The notes below the pieces were generated by a model. That model worked only from the letters and a program-made list of their open reading frames with translations, was not told the origin of the DNA and ran no database searches. DNA of 33,292 nt from Deltaproteobacteria bacterium (lineage in GTDB: Bacteria; Desulfobacterota; Dissulfuribacteria; Dissulfuribacterales; DYLC01). Each line of letters starts with the position of its first letter. Positions within the stretch are counted from its first letter, which is position 1. Shown one piece after another: positions 1 to 8,003 of the stretch. Made by a program: the position numbers and the translations under genes. Where the stretch lies: NCBI GenBank assembly GCA_028695735.1, contig JAQVIJ010000009.1, positions 1 to 33,292 on the forward strand, given 5' to 3'.

Positions 1-490
1 TCAGGGCGGGAATCAACGCCGTATGACCATCATGGCAGTGAAAGACATCAGGTCTGAGCCCCAGAGAAACCGCCAGGGCAAGGGCAGCCTTCTGATGAAG
101 GACGTTCATGGCAAAGTAGTCATAGTGTCCCTCGCCCCTCTTGTGAGACGGATCCCGCTTTTCTTCTTCCTCTGTGTAGGTATAGACACCAAGTTTTTCT
201 CTGAAACGCCCGGATTCGACAAGCACTATGCCCACGCCGTTTATCTCGCCTTTAAAAAAGCTAACCTTCTCCCGCCTCTCTTCATGGGCATAATCCATAT
301 CTACTTCAATCTCAGCGCCATATGGCTCAAACCCCATCTTGTCAGGCTCCACAAAGCCATAGCAAGGTATGATAACTGTCATCTCATGGCCAGCCCTTGC
401 CAAGGCCTCCGAAAGCTCGCGCACCACGTCCTTTACCCCGCCGGCGCCTGCAATCCCCCTGTATTCCCTTGTAATCATCCAGATATTCAT
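1..490 (-). CDS. glgA: Glycogen/starch synthase, N-terminal part (runs off left edge)
   Basis: This is the 5' 163 codons of a GT5 glycogen synthase, which transfers glucose from a nucleotide sugar to growing alpha-1,4-glucan. The minus-strand translation starts MNIWMITREYRGIAGAGGVK and later reads GEGHYDYFAMNVL and DVFHCHDGHTAL, matching the complete GlgA at 17083-18657 segment by segment. The ATG at 490 was chosen because it aligns with that paralogue's start; an AGAGGCGG stretch precedes it. In-frame TTG codons lie 12-13 codons upstream. The KxGG substrate motif of E. coli GlgA reads GAGG here, so its lysine is absent, as in the paralogue (EAGG). The 3' end lies outside the window. The gene points away from the GC-rich block that begins just upstream. 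Confidence 0.9.
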   Translation of the reverse strand, partial: MNIWMITREYRGIAGAGGVKDVVRELSEALARAGHEMTVIIPCYGFVEPDKMGFEPYGAEIEVDMDYAHEERREKVSFFKGEINGVGIVLVESGRFREKLGVYTYTEEEEKRDPSHKRGEGHYDYFAMNVLHQKAALALAVSLGLRPDVFHCHDGHTALIPAL

Positions 491-529
491 AGCCGCCTCT
501 ATATCTTTTATCTTGTCAAAATCCAACAA

Positions 530-557
530 ATTATACTATAACTTGCTAGACTGTGAA
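530..557 (-). promoter_or_regulatory. Candidate sigma-70 promoter of the truncated glgA
   Basis: On the minus strand a TTCACA box (552-557) is separated by 16 bases from a perfect TATAAT (530-535), about 40 bases upstream of the glgA ATG. The -35 box lies inside or at the edge of the foreign-looking block that starts around 541, so the present -35 may have been supplied by the incoming DNA. Confidence 0.5.
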
Positions 558-955
558 GATCATGGCGTGAGGGAACTTTTGGACGATACCCTGAAAGATA
601 GCGCAGAAAGAGCAAAAGTGATGCGCCTTGTCAGTTACCTGACTAGGCTTGCCTCGCTACGTACCAAACTCATAAGGGATGTAAACGATTATCAAAATCA
701 AAATGTGCTTTGGATGTCGGATGTTCCGCATGAGCGGGATTGCTTCACGCAGACATGTGGACGCGAAGAGGAACACGAACCGGATGAATGGTTGGAAGTG
801 CAAAATCGGCGCGAGCCGGCATTGCCCGCCGATCTCGCTCAGTGCAAAGATTGGGTGAATCCACCGTCGCTCCACAACAAGAACGACCTGCCCGAACTCT
901 TCCCGGAAATCACGCGGCAAATCCAAAATCCTGATTGGCGCGAGGGATCGGATCA
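543..955 (+). pseudogene. N-terminal fragment of a large SF1 helicase-like protein
   Basis: The frame through this stretch encodes a sensible charged protein: HGVRELLDDTLKDSAERAK, then LVSYLTRLASLRTKLIRD, SDVPHERDCFTQ, EEHEPDEWLEVQNRREPALP and NKNDLPELFPEITRQ. From memory this resembles the extreme N-terminus of very large AAA/superfamily-1 helicase-like proteins (1,000 residues or more) often found in defence islands. Nothing downstream continues that family. After residues WREGSDQ the frame passes into a Gly/Ser/Asp-rich run and stops at 1073. The natural start is unclear (TTG 543 or GTG 567). I read it as a truncated remnant left at the edge of the foreign block. The family assignment is recollection, not a search. 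Confidence 0.45.
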
Positions 956-1054
956 AACAGATAGTGTGTCCAAGGGATCAAATCAGTCTGATGGATCGGG
1001 GGGCGGCATAATGGATAAGGGATTATTGAGGCCTGATCCAGAGGGAGCTTGGAT

Positions 1055-1140
1055 ATGGCGGGTGAGTGGGTGAAACGAAAGATTAGCTCCATTGGGCGTG
1101 TTGTAGCCGGGAAGACGCCGCCCACCGCGGCTGACTCCGA
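1055..1140 (+). pseudogene. HsdS-like N-terminal fragment fused in frame to TolC
   Basis: The first ~28 codons of the TolC reading frame read MAGEWVKRKISSIGRVVAGK followed by TPPT. This strongly resembles the start of type I restriction specificity subunits (HsdS), where a W..xxxxxIGxVVTGKTPPT run opens the first target-recognition domain. A good ribosome site (GAGGGAG, 7 bases from the ATG) precedes it. After the FG at about 1138 the similarity ends and the sequence turns into a TolC signal peptide. No methyltransferase or other HsdS portion is present. I infer a recombination or assembly joint at about 1138-1145. Confidence 0.5.
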
Positions 1141-2443
1141 CTTCGGCCGATCCCGGCGCAGCCCGGCATTCGGCTTGATGGGTGGGGTCGTTGGCGCCCT
1201 CTTGCTATATGCGAGCCAAAGCGCCGCCGAATCCCTGCAGCAGGCGTGGGAAACCGCCCTGACCGTGGATCGCGGCCTCAAGGCCGCGCGGGAAAACACG
1301 GCCGCGAGCTTTGAGCAGCTGCAGGCGGCGAAGTCCGCCCGCCTGCCCAATGTCGCGCTGGAGGCGGGCTATACCGCCCTCGACAAGACGCCAGCGGCGA
1401 AGGCCGAGTTTTTCGGCCAGTCGCTCGAAATGCCGCTCTCCCAGCGCGACAGCACCGCCTACAAGGCCATCGCCACGCTGCCGCTCTACACCGGCGGGCG
1501 CATCGAGCGCGGCATCGAGGCCGCCACTGCTGCGCTCGAGGCGGCCAGGCTGGGCGAAACCGGCGATGAGCAGAACCTCAAGCTGCGCGTGGCCGAAGCC
1601 TACGTCAACGTGCTGCGCGCCGGCCGCATGCTGCACGTGGCCGAGCGCCATGTGCAGAGCCTGGAAGCCCATGCGCGCGATGTCGAGAACCTGCACGGGC
1701 AGGGCATGGTGTCGAAGAGCGATCTGCTGTCGGCGCAGGTGGCCCTGGCCGATGCGCGGCAGAAATCGCTGCAGGCCGCCAACGCGCTGGACCTGGCGCG
1801 GGCAGCCTACAACCGCCTGCTGGGGCGGCCGCTGGAGCAGGCGGTCAGCCTGGACGAACTGCTCCCGCCCGACGGCGACTCGCCCCTCGCCGGACTCACC
1901 GAGCGGGCGCTGGAGAAGCGCAGCGAACTGGCGGCGCTCGGCCGGCAGGTCGAGGCCCTGCGCCATCAGGCGGCGGGCGTGCGCGGGGAAAACCTTCCCC
2001 AGGTCGCGCTTTCGGGCGGCTACGGCTACCAGGAAAACCGCTACACGGTGCACGAAGGGCAGTGGATGGTCACCCTGGGCGCCAAATGGAACGTGTTCGA
2101 TGGCGGCGTGCTGAACCACCGCGCCGGCGCCGTCGAGCGTCAGGCGGCGGCGCTCTCGGAGCAGCGCGAGGACCTCGTCTCCGTGGTTGCGCTGCAGGTG
2201 CGCCAGTCCTGGCTGGATGTGGCGGAGACCAGGAAGCGCCTGGCGGTCACGCAGTCCGCTATCGCCCAGGCGGAAGAAAACCTGCGCGTGGTGCGCGACC
2301 GCTATGCCAACGGCCTGTCCACCCACACCGAGGTGCTGGATGCCGAAACCCTGCGCGCGACGAGCGAGGCCAACCACGCCGCCGCGCTCTATGACGCCGC
2401 GCTGGCCGGCCTGCGCCTCAGGCGCGCCGTGGGGGAACTATGA
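1055..2443 (+). CDS. TolC-family outer-membrane efflux protein (with foreign N-terminal extension)
   Basis: This is an outer-membrane channel of the OEP/TolC family, the exit duct of a tripartite exporter. The body carries the two OEP repeats with long helical stretches (ESLQQAWETALTVDRGLKAA near the mature N-terminus, LRVAEAYVNVLRA mid-protein) and a C-terminal half ending in YANGLSTHTEVLDAETLR, a typical TolC landmark. Length is about 420 residues counted from the signal peptide. The native start was probably near the ATG at 1178, just before the hydrophobic run GGVVGALLLYASQSAAES that looks like a cleavable signal peptide. As it stands, translation would begin at 1055 and add ~40 residues from an HsdS-like gene, which could bury the signal peptide. 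The stop overlaps the next ATG (ATGA), so it is translationally coupled to the HlyD gene. Confidence 0.88.
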   Translation: MAGEWVKRKISSIGRVVAGKTPPTAADSDFGRSRRSPAFGLMGGVVGALLLYASQSAAESLQQAWETALTVDRGLKAARENTAASFEQLQAAKSARLPNVALEAGYTALDKTPAAKAEFFGQSLEMPLSQRDSTAYKAIATLPLYTGGRIERGIEAATAALEAARLGETGDEQNLKLRVAEAYVNVLRAGRMLHVAERHVQSLEAHARDVENLHGQGMVSKSDLLSAQVALADARQKSLQAANALDLARAAYNRLLGRPLEQAVSLDELLPPDGDSPLAGLTERALEKRSELAALGRQVEALRHQAAGVRGENLPQVALSGGYGYQENRYTVHEGQWMVTLGAKWNVFDGGVLNHRAGAVERQAAALSEQREDLVSVVALQVRQSWLDVAETRKRLAVTQSAIAQAEENLRVVRDRYANGLSTHTEVLDAETLRATSEANHAAALYDAALAGLRLRRAVGEL

Positions 2444-3570
2444 ACGAAAGGGTCGCCGACATGAAAAAAAACATACCTTCAACCTGGCTCGCCGCAGGCC
2501 TGGTCCTGCTGCTCGTGCTGGCGGCCGCGGCCTGGTGGTTGTGGCTGCGCACCCCGCCGTTGCCGGAAGGACTTATCCAGGCGAACGGCCGCATCGAGGG
2601 GGATCATTTCGTCGTTGCTGGCAAGCTGCCGGGCAAGGTGGCCGAGCTCCTCGCCCGCGAGGGCGATAGCGTCGAGCGCGGCAAGGTATTGTTGCGGCTG
2701 GACGATGCCCAGGTGCGTGCCAAAGTGGATCAGGCGCGCCAGGCGGTGGCCGCGCTGCAGGCCCAGTTACAGGCGGCACAAACCGGGCTTGCAGTGGCGC
2801 GCAAGGACCTGCCGCTGGCCATCCAGACCGCCGAGGCCAACCTCGCCCACGTCCGTGCGCAACGGGCTTCGGCCCGTTCCAGCGCCGAGCAGGCGGCGCG
2901 CGACGCCGAGCGCTTCCGCCGCCTGGCCGAAACGGGCACGGTGGATCGCCACCGCTACGAGCAGATGGCGCTGGCGAGCGAAGTCGCGGCCAATCAGGCG
3001 CGTTCGGCGGAAGAAGCGGTGCGGGTGGCGGAGCGGCAGCTCGCCCAGGCCCGCCTGGGCGACGAGCGGCTGAGCGCCAAGGCGGACGAGGTCAAGGCCC
3101 TGGCCGCCCAGCTCGACCAGGCGCGGGCGGGACTGGCGGAAGCCGAAAGCGTGCGCGCCGATCTCACCATCGCCGCGCCGGCCTCCGGCATCATCACTCA
3201 ACGCCTGGTCAACGTCGGCGAAGTGGCGGCGGCCGGCGCGCCGCTGTTCGACATCGTCAATCTCGACCGGCTCTATCTTCAGGTTTACGTGCCGGAAAAA
3301 GACATCGGCAAGGTGCGCCTGGGGCTGCCGGCGCGCATCTACACCGATGCCCTGCCGAACGAGCCGCTGGCGGCCACGGTGCGCTACATCGCCGCCCAGG
3401 CCCAGTTCACGCCCAAGGAGGTGCAGACGCCGGACGAGCGCGTGAAGCTGGTGTACGAGGTGCGCCTCTATCTCGATGCCAACCCGCAGCATCGCGCCAC
3501 GCCCGGCCTGCCCGCCGATGCGGTGATTCGCTGGCAACAGGATGCGCCGTGGGCCAGGCCGCGGTGGTAA
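2440..3570 (+). CDS. HlyD-family periplasmic adaptor (membrane fusion protein)
   Basis: This periplasmic adaptor links the inner-membrane ABC transporter to the TolC channel. It has one N-terminal membrane anchor (residues ~15-36, LAAGLVLLLVLAAAAWWLWL). A lipoyl/barrel-sandwich half follows (VAGKLPGKVAELLAREGDSV), then a long alanine/glutamine-rich coiled coil (~85-235), the second lipoyl half (LTIAAPASGIITQRLVNVGE) and a beta-barrel. It ends PGLPADAVIRW, typical of YbhG-type adaptors. The ATG at 2440 overlaps the tolC stop; a second in-frame ATG at 2461 (MKKNIPSTWL) also has a usable AAGGG site, so the start is uncertain by seven codons. The 3' end overlaps the ATPase gene by about 20 bases. 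Confidence 0.92.
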   Translation: MNERVADMKKNIPSTWLAAGLVLLLVLAAAAWWLWLRTPPLPEGLIQANGRIEGDHFVVAGKLPGKVAELLAREGDSVERGKVLLRLDDAQVRAKVDQARQAVAALQAQLQAAQTGLAVARKDLPLAIQTAEANLAHVRAQRASARSSAEQAARDAERFRRLAETGTVDRHRYEQMALASEVAANQARSAEEAVRVAERQLAQARLGDERLSAKADEVKALAAQLDQARAGLAEAESVRADLTIAAPASGIITQRLVNVGEVAAAGAPLFDIVNLDRLYLQVYVPEKDIGKVRLGLPARIYTDALPNEPLAATVRYIAAQAQFTPKEVQTPDERVKLVYEVRLYLDANPQHRATPGLPADAVIRWQQDAPWARPRW

Positions 3571-5513
3571 ATGATGATGCGCTCGTGGTGCGGGTGCAGG
3601 ACTTCGTCAAGCGCTACCGCAAGCGCACGGCGGTGGAGGGCGTCAGCCTCGCCATCCGCCGCGGCGAGATCTACGGCCTGATCGGCCCCGACGGCGCGGG
3701 CAAGAGCAGCCTGATGAAAGCCGTCGCCGGCGTGCTCGCCTTTGAGGGTGGATATATCGAAATCTTTGGGCAGACCATCGATTCCGAGGCGGCAGCGGAA
3801 CGGGTCAAGGGCCGTCTCGGCTTTATGCCGCAGGGGCTAGGGCTCAACCTCTACCCGGAGTTGTCGGTGGAGGAAAACATCGACTTCTTCGCCGAATTGC
3901 GCGAGGTGCCGAAGGCCGAGCTTCAGGCGCGCAAGCTCAGGCTGCTGGCCATGACGCGATTGGAGAAGTTCCGTGACCGGGCTATGAAGCAGCTCTCCGG
4001 CGGCATGAAGCAGAAGCTGGGCCTGGTATGCACCCTGATCCACGAGCCGGAGCTCATCATCCTCGACGAGCCGACCACCGGCGTCGATCCGGTCTCGCGC
4101 CGCGACTTCTGGGCCATCCTGACCCAGCTTTTGCGCGAGCGCGGCGTGACCGCGTTGGTCTCCACCGCCTATCTCGACGAAGCCGAGCGCTTCGCGCGCA
4201 TGGCGCTGCTGCACGGCGGCCGCGTGCTGGCGGAAGGCACGCCGGAAGCGATCCTGGACGAGGCGCCGGGCAGCCTGGTAGAATTCGTCGCCGCCCCGCA
4301 GATGGAGGCGCTCGCCCGCCTCAGGGCTCGCTTTGCCAACGTCGAAGCGGTGGGCGGACGGATTCGCGTCTTCGTCCCGGACGGGCAGGCGCAGGCGGCC
4401 CTGGCCGAAGTCCGCGCCCAGCTTGACGGTCTGGCTGTCGAACTGGCGACCGCATCCATTCCGAGCCTGGAAGATGCCTTTATCGCCCTGTTGCAGCGCC
4501 AGCGGGGTGAGAATGAGGAAGCTCCGATGGTGGCGGGGCTCAAGGAAGACCCGCCGGTGGGCGATGGCGTGGCCATCGAGGCGCGGGGACTGGTGCGCGA
4601 CTTCGATCATTTCCGCGCCGTGGATCAGGTCAGCTTCACCGTGCGGCAGGGGGAAATCTTCGGCCTGCTGGGCGCCAACGGCGCGGGGAAAACCACCGTG
4701 ATCAAAATGCTCACCGGCATCCTGCCGCCCACCGGCGGGGCGGGTGCGGTGGCTGGGGCGGACATGCGCCATGCCGGGCAGGCGATCAAGGAACGCATTG
4801 GCTATGTGTCGCAGGCCTTTTCGCTCTACCAAGACATGACCGTGCGCGAAAACCTGCGCCTGTTCGCCCGCATCTACGGCGTGTCGCGCCAGAATCTTGA
4901 CGCACGCATCGGCCGCGTCGTCGAGCTGGCCAGGCTCGGCAAGGTCTGCAACGAGATCGTCGGCCGCCTGCCGATGGGCATCCGCCAGCGCCTGGCGCTT
5001 GCCAGCGCCCTGGTGCATGGGCCGCGCGTATTGTTCCTTGATGAGCCGACCTCCGGCGTGGACCCCATCGGCCGGCGCCGCTTCTGGGAGATTCTGGTGC
5101 ATCTGGCGCGCGTCGAGCAGGTGGCCATCCTGCTGACCACCCACTACATGAGCGAGGCCGAGCACTGCGACCACCTGGCGCTGATGTACGCCGGCAAAGT
5201 CATCGCCGACGACACGCCGCAGGCGCTGAAAGACGCGCTTGTGCGCGAGGCAGGCCAGGTGCTGGACATCGCCGCCGAGCCGGTGCTGCCGGCATTGGAG
5301 GCGCTCGAGCAGACCGGCCTTGCGGACGCCGCGCTGTTCGGTCGCCGCATCCATGTGCTGGCACACGATGTGACGGCCGCCACGGTGCGCATTCGCGGCA
5401 TCCTCGAGGGAAAGGGCATCCGGGTCGAGGACATCGCACCGCGCGCGCCGACGCTGGAGGATGTGTTCGTCTGGCGCATCCTTGAGCGCGAACGCGCAGA
5501 GGTGGCCCGATGA
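3549..5513 (+). CDS. ABC transporter ATPase with two fused nucleotide-binding domains (YbhF-like)
   Basis: This cytoplasmic ATPase subunit powers the exporter and has two ABC domains in one 654-residue chain. NBD1 has Walker A GPDGAGKS (46-53), signature LSGGMKQ (from 149) and Walker B LIILDEP (from 169). NBD2 has Walker A GANGAGKT (375-382) and Walker B VLFLDEP. The sites are asymmetric: the NBD1 H-loop reads VSTAYLDEAE, with alanine where histidine is usual, while NBD2 keeps TTHYMSEAE but has a degenerate signature, LPMGIRQ. From memory the same pattern occurs in YbhF/RbbA-type proteins. The start is GTG at 3549, or GTG at 3564, inside the end of the adaptor gene. The stop overlaps the first permease gene by ATGA. 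Confidence 0.93.
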   Translation: MGQAAVVNDDALVVRVQDFVKRYRKRTAVEGVSLAIRRGEIYGLIGPDGAGKSSLMKAVAGVLAFEGGYIEIFGQTIDSEAAAERVKGRLGFMPQGLGLNLYPELSVEENIDFFAELREVPKAELQARKLRLLAMTRLEKFRDRAMKQLSGGMKQKLGLVCTLIHEPELIILDEPTTGVDPVSRRDFWAILTQLLRERGVTALVSTAYLDEAERFARMALLHGGRVLAEGTPEAILDEAPGSLVEFVAAPQMEALARLRARFANVEAVGGRIRVFVPDGQAQAALAEVRAQLDGLAVELATASIPSLEDAFIALLQRQRGENEEAPMVAGLKEDPPVGDGVAIEARGLVRDFDHFRAVDQVSFTVRQGEIFGLLGANGAGKTTVIKMLTGILPPTGGAGAVAGADMRHAGQAIKERIGYVSQAFSLYQDMTVRENLRLFARIYGVSRQNLDARIGRVVELARLGKVCNEIVGRLPMGIRQRLALASALVHGPRVLFLDEPTSGVDPIGRRRFWEILVHLARVEQVAILLTTHYMSEAEHCDHLALMYAGKVIADDTPQALKDALVREAGQVLDIAAEPVLPALEALEQTGLADAALFGRRIHVLAHDVTAATVRIRGILEGKGIRVEDIAPRAPTLEDVFVWRILERERAEVAR

Positions 5514-6664
5514 ACCTGCGCCGCATCCTCGCCGTGAGTTACAAGGAGTGGCGCGAGATCGTGCGCGACCGGCTGTTCCTGACCTTGGCCTTTGTCGTGC
5601 CCGCCGCTTTGATGCTGGTCTTCGGTTTCGGCCTGACGCTGGATGTGGAGCACCTCCCGTTCGCCGTGGTAGATCACGATAAGAGCGCCGCCAGCCGCGA
5701 TTACTTACACCGCTACATCGACTCGCGCTATTTCGACTACCGAGGTGATTTGGAAAGCGAGCGCGACATTGCTCGGCTCCTCGCCGCCAGCCGCATCCGG
5801 CTGGCCATCGTCATCCCGCCGCGCTTCGGCGAGCGCCTTGCGCAGGGACGCGCCGTGGCGGTGCAGACCCTGATCGACGGCACCTTCCCCTTTCGTACCT
5901 CCAGCAGCAAGGGTTATGTGGTGGCGATCAATAGCGCCTACAACGGCGAGCTGCTGGCGCGTTATATCTCTGACCGCATGGGCGTAACGCTCGATGCGGC
6001 GATGACGATGGCGCAGCCGGTCAAGGTGGAAATGCGCTACATGTTCAACCAGGAGATCCGCAGCACCTGGTCGATCGCCTCGGTGCTGGTGATGTTCGTG
6101 CTGATGATCACCCCGCCATTCCTGACCGCGCTGGGCGTGGTGCGCGAGAAGGAAAACGGCTCGATCTACAACATCTACGCATCGACCGTGACGCGCGGCG
6201 AGTTTCTCATCGGCAAGCTCGCGCCCTATGTCGGCATCTCCCTGCTCAACTTTCTCATCCTGTGGCTGCTCGCGACGCACCTTTTCGGCGCGCCGTTCAA
6301 GGGCGACCCGCTGTTCTTCGCACTCGCCTCGATCATTTTCGTCAGCTGCACCACCGGCATCGGCCTCTTGGTGTCGCTGTTCGTGCGCACCCAGGTGGCG
6401 GCGATGATGCTCACCGTGGTCGTCACCATCGTCCCCTCGGTGCTCTATTCGGGGCTGCTGGTGCCCATCGCCTCGATGGACCCGATGGGGCAGTTCGAGG
6501 CCCATCTGTTCCCCGCCATGTATTACGCCGACATCGTGCTCGGCAGCTTCCTCAAGGGGGTCGGGCTCGATGTGCTGTGGGGCAAGGCGCTGGCGCTCGC
6601 CCTCTACGCCGCCGTGCTGTGGACGGCGAGCTTCCTGCTTTTCCACAAGAGGCCGAAGGCATGA
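5510..6664 (+). CDS. ABC-2 type transporter permease 1 (YbhS-like)
   Basis: This inner-membrane permease subunit has 384 residues. The layout is typical of ABC-2 exporters of the YbhS/YhhJ group. There is a short cytoplasmic N-terminus (SYKEWREIVRDRLFL), a first membrane helix (LTLAFVVPAALMLVFGFGLT, ~20-40) and a large periplasmic domain (~45-180). About five further helices follow, beginning at SIASVLVMFVLMITPPFLTA, with the cytoplasmic VVREKENGSIYNIYAS loop expected to contact the ATPase. Start and stop both overlap the neighbouring genes by four bases (ATGA), giving tight translational coupling. The substrate cannot be read from the sequence; related systems export cationic drugs or dyes. 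Confidence 0.92.
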   Translation: MNLRRILAVSYKEWREIVRDRLFLTLAFVVPAALMLVFGFGLTLDVEHLPFAVVDHDKSAASRDYLHRYIDSRYFDYRGDLESERDIARLLAASRIRLAIVIPPRFGERLAQGRAVAVQTLIDGTFPFRTSSSKGYVVAINSAYNGELLARYISDRMGVTLDAAMTMAQPVKVEMRYMFNQEIRSTWSIASVLVMFVLMITPPFLTALGVVREKENGSIYNIYASTVTRGEFLIGKLAPYVGISLLNFLILWLLATHLFGAPFKGDPLFFALASIIFVSCTTGIGLLVSLFVRTQVAAMMLTVVVTIVPSVLYSGLLVPIASMDPMGQFEAHLFPAMYYADIVLGSFLKGVGLDVLWGKALALALYAAVLWTASFLLFHKRPKA

Positions 6665-7830
6665 AATTCCTCGATGATGACTTGCGCGGCAGGGTCGGCC
6701 TCTGGCTGTGGCGGTTCTGGGCGATGATGCTGAAGGAACTGATTCAGCTTGGACGCGACAGCCTGCTGGTATTCGCCATCACCTACCTGTTCCTATTCGA
6801 TGTTTACATGGCGGGCAATGTCGGCATGAACCTGAAGAATGCCGTGGTGACAGTCCACGACGCCGACCACAGCGCCGCTTCGCGCGAGCTGATCTATCGT
6901 TTTCAGCCTCCCTATTTCAAGCTCGGCGGTGAGATGGCGGATGGGCGCGCGGGGCAGCGGCTGCTCGATACCGGTGAGGCGCTGGTGGTGCTCGACATTC
7001 CACCACGCTTTGAGCACGATATCCAAAGCGGCAAGCCGACCGCCGTGCAGGTGCAGGTCGATGCCGCCAACACCGTGCTCGGCTTCCTGGCTGCGAGCTA
7101 CAGCGCGCAGATCATTGGCCAGTACGGCTTCGACCAGGCGCTCGCAAGGCTGGGCGTGAGCGCCAGCGCCCTGGAAAACGTGCCCATGATCCGCGACGAG
7201 CATCGCGTCTGGTACAACCCGAACCAGAAGGACGCCTGGTTCATGCCGCTTTCCGAGTTGCTGGTGGTCATCACCATCATGGCCATCATGCTGCCGGCGG
7301 CGGCTGCGGTGCGCGAGAAGGAGCGCGGCACCATCGAGCAGTTGCTGGTCACGCCGCTCTCGCCCATCCAGATTCTGCTGCCCAAGGTCGTCGCCATGAC
7401 CCTGGTGATCCTGCTCGGCACGGCGGCGAGCATCCTGCTCGTGCTGCACGGCGTCTTCGACTTTCCCATGAAGGGAAGTCTCGCACTCTTCTTTACTGTT
7501 ACCGCTCTCTATGCCTTCACCACGTCAGGCCTTGGCATCTTCATCTCCACGCTCGCCCGCAACCTTGCCCAGGCGGCGCTGCTTGCCATCCTCGTGCTGC
7601 TGCCGATGATCTTCCTCTCCGGCGCGTGGACTCCGCCCGAGGCGATGCCGGCGGGGCTGCGCGAAGCCATGGTTCTGTCGCCCCTGTATTACTTCATCGA
7701 GATGGGCTACGGCATTCTGCTCAAGGGTGCAGGACTGGACATCCTGTGGGATTCGCTGCTCGGCCTGGCGCTGCTCGGCATGACGATCTTCGGGCTGGGC
7801 GTGTGGCGTTTCCGGCGGCAGTTTGGATAG
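6661..7830 (+). CDS. ABC-2 type transporter permease 2 (YbhR-like)
   Basis: This is the second inner-membrane permease, 389 residues from the ATG at 6661, which overlaps the previous stop. It repeats the layout of its partner: WAMMLKELIQLGRDSLLVFA entering the first helix, a periplasmic domain (~45-195), then a cluster of helices starting at LSELLVVITIMAIMLPAAAA. The conserved cytoplasmic loop VREKERGTIEQLLVTPLSP follows. The reading frame is open far upstream of 6661, inside the first permease gene, but the ATGA overlap and the alignment of the N-terminus with permease 1 support 6661. With the TolC, HlyD and ATPase genes it makes a complete tripartite exporter. Confidence 0.92.
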   Translation: MKFLDDDLRGRVGLWLWRFWAMMLKELIQLGRDSLLVFAITYLFLFDVYMAGNVGMNLKNAVVTVHDADHSAASRELIYRFQPPYFKLGGEMADGRAGQRLLDTGEALVVLDIPPRFEHDIQSGKPTAVQVQVDAANTVLGFLAASYSAQIIGQYGFDQALARLGVSASALENVPMIRDEHRVWYNPNQKDAWFMPLSELLVVITIMAIMLPAAAAVREKERGTIEQLLVTPLSPIQILLPKVVAMTLVILLGTAASILLVLHGVFDFPMKGSLALFFTVTALYAFTTSGLGIFISTLARNLAQAALLAILVLLPMIFLSGAWTPPEAMPAGLREAMVLSPLYYFIEMGYGILLKGAGLDILWDSLLGLALLGMTIFGLGVWRFRRQFG

Positions 7831-7850
7831 CATATGAGTTTGGAGAGCGT

Positions 7851-8003
7851 ATGAGATTACCCAAGGGAGTTGTCGCACTCGGTCTGGTGAGCCTCACCAT
7901 GGACTTCTCCTCGGAGATGATCCACAGCCTGTTGCCGGTGTTTTTGGTGACGGTGCTGGGCGCGTCCGCGATGTCGGTGGGCCCTCTGTGCCAATATAAG
8001 TGA
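7851..8003 (+). pseudogene. Truncated MFS transporter (first 44 codons)
   Basis: After a good ribosome site (GGAGAG) the frame reads MRLPKGVVALGLVSLTMDFS, SEMIHSLLPVFLVTVLGASA, MSVG. This is the first transmembrane segment of a major facilitator family protein of the type that continues '...GLIEGIAEA'. At about 7982 it breaks into unrelated sequence (PLCQYK, stop at 8003). The downstream ~350 codons are absent. The position right after the exporter operon suggests it was the operon's last gene in the source genome. Confidence 0.7.

Noticed and set aside
1028-1065. Possible C-terminal tail of HsdM overlapping the HsdS-like start
   Set aside because: Only about 11 codons are open before an upstream stop, too few to support a gene call.
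1205-2377. 390-codon minus-strand frame antisense to tolC
   Set aside because: GC-rich genes often give long antisense frames. The translation is His/Arg/Gly-rich without domains, while the plus strand gives a clear TolC protein.
6262-6660. Longer start for the second permease inside the first permease gene
   Set aside because: The upstream part translates to arginine-rich out-of-frame sequence. The ATGA overlap at 6661 and the permease N-terminus fit much better.
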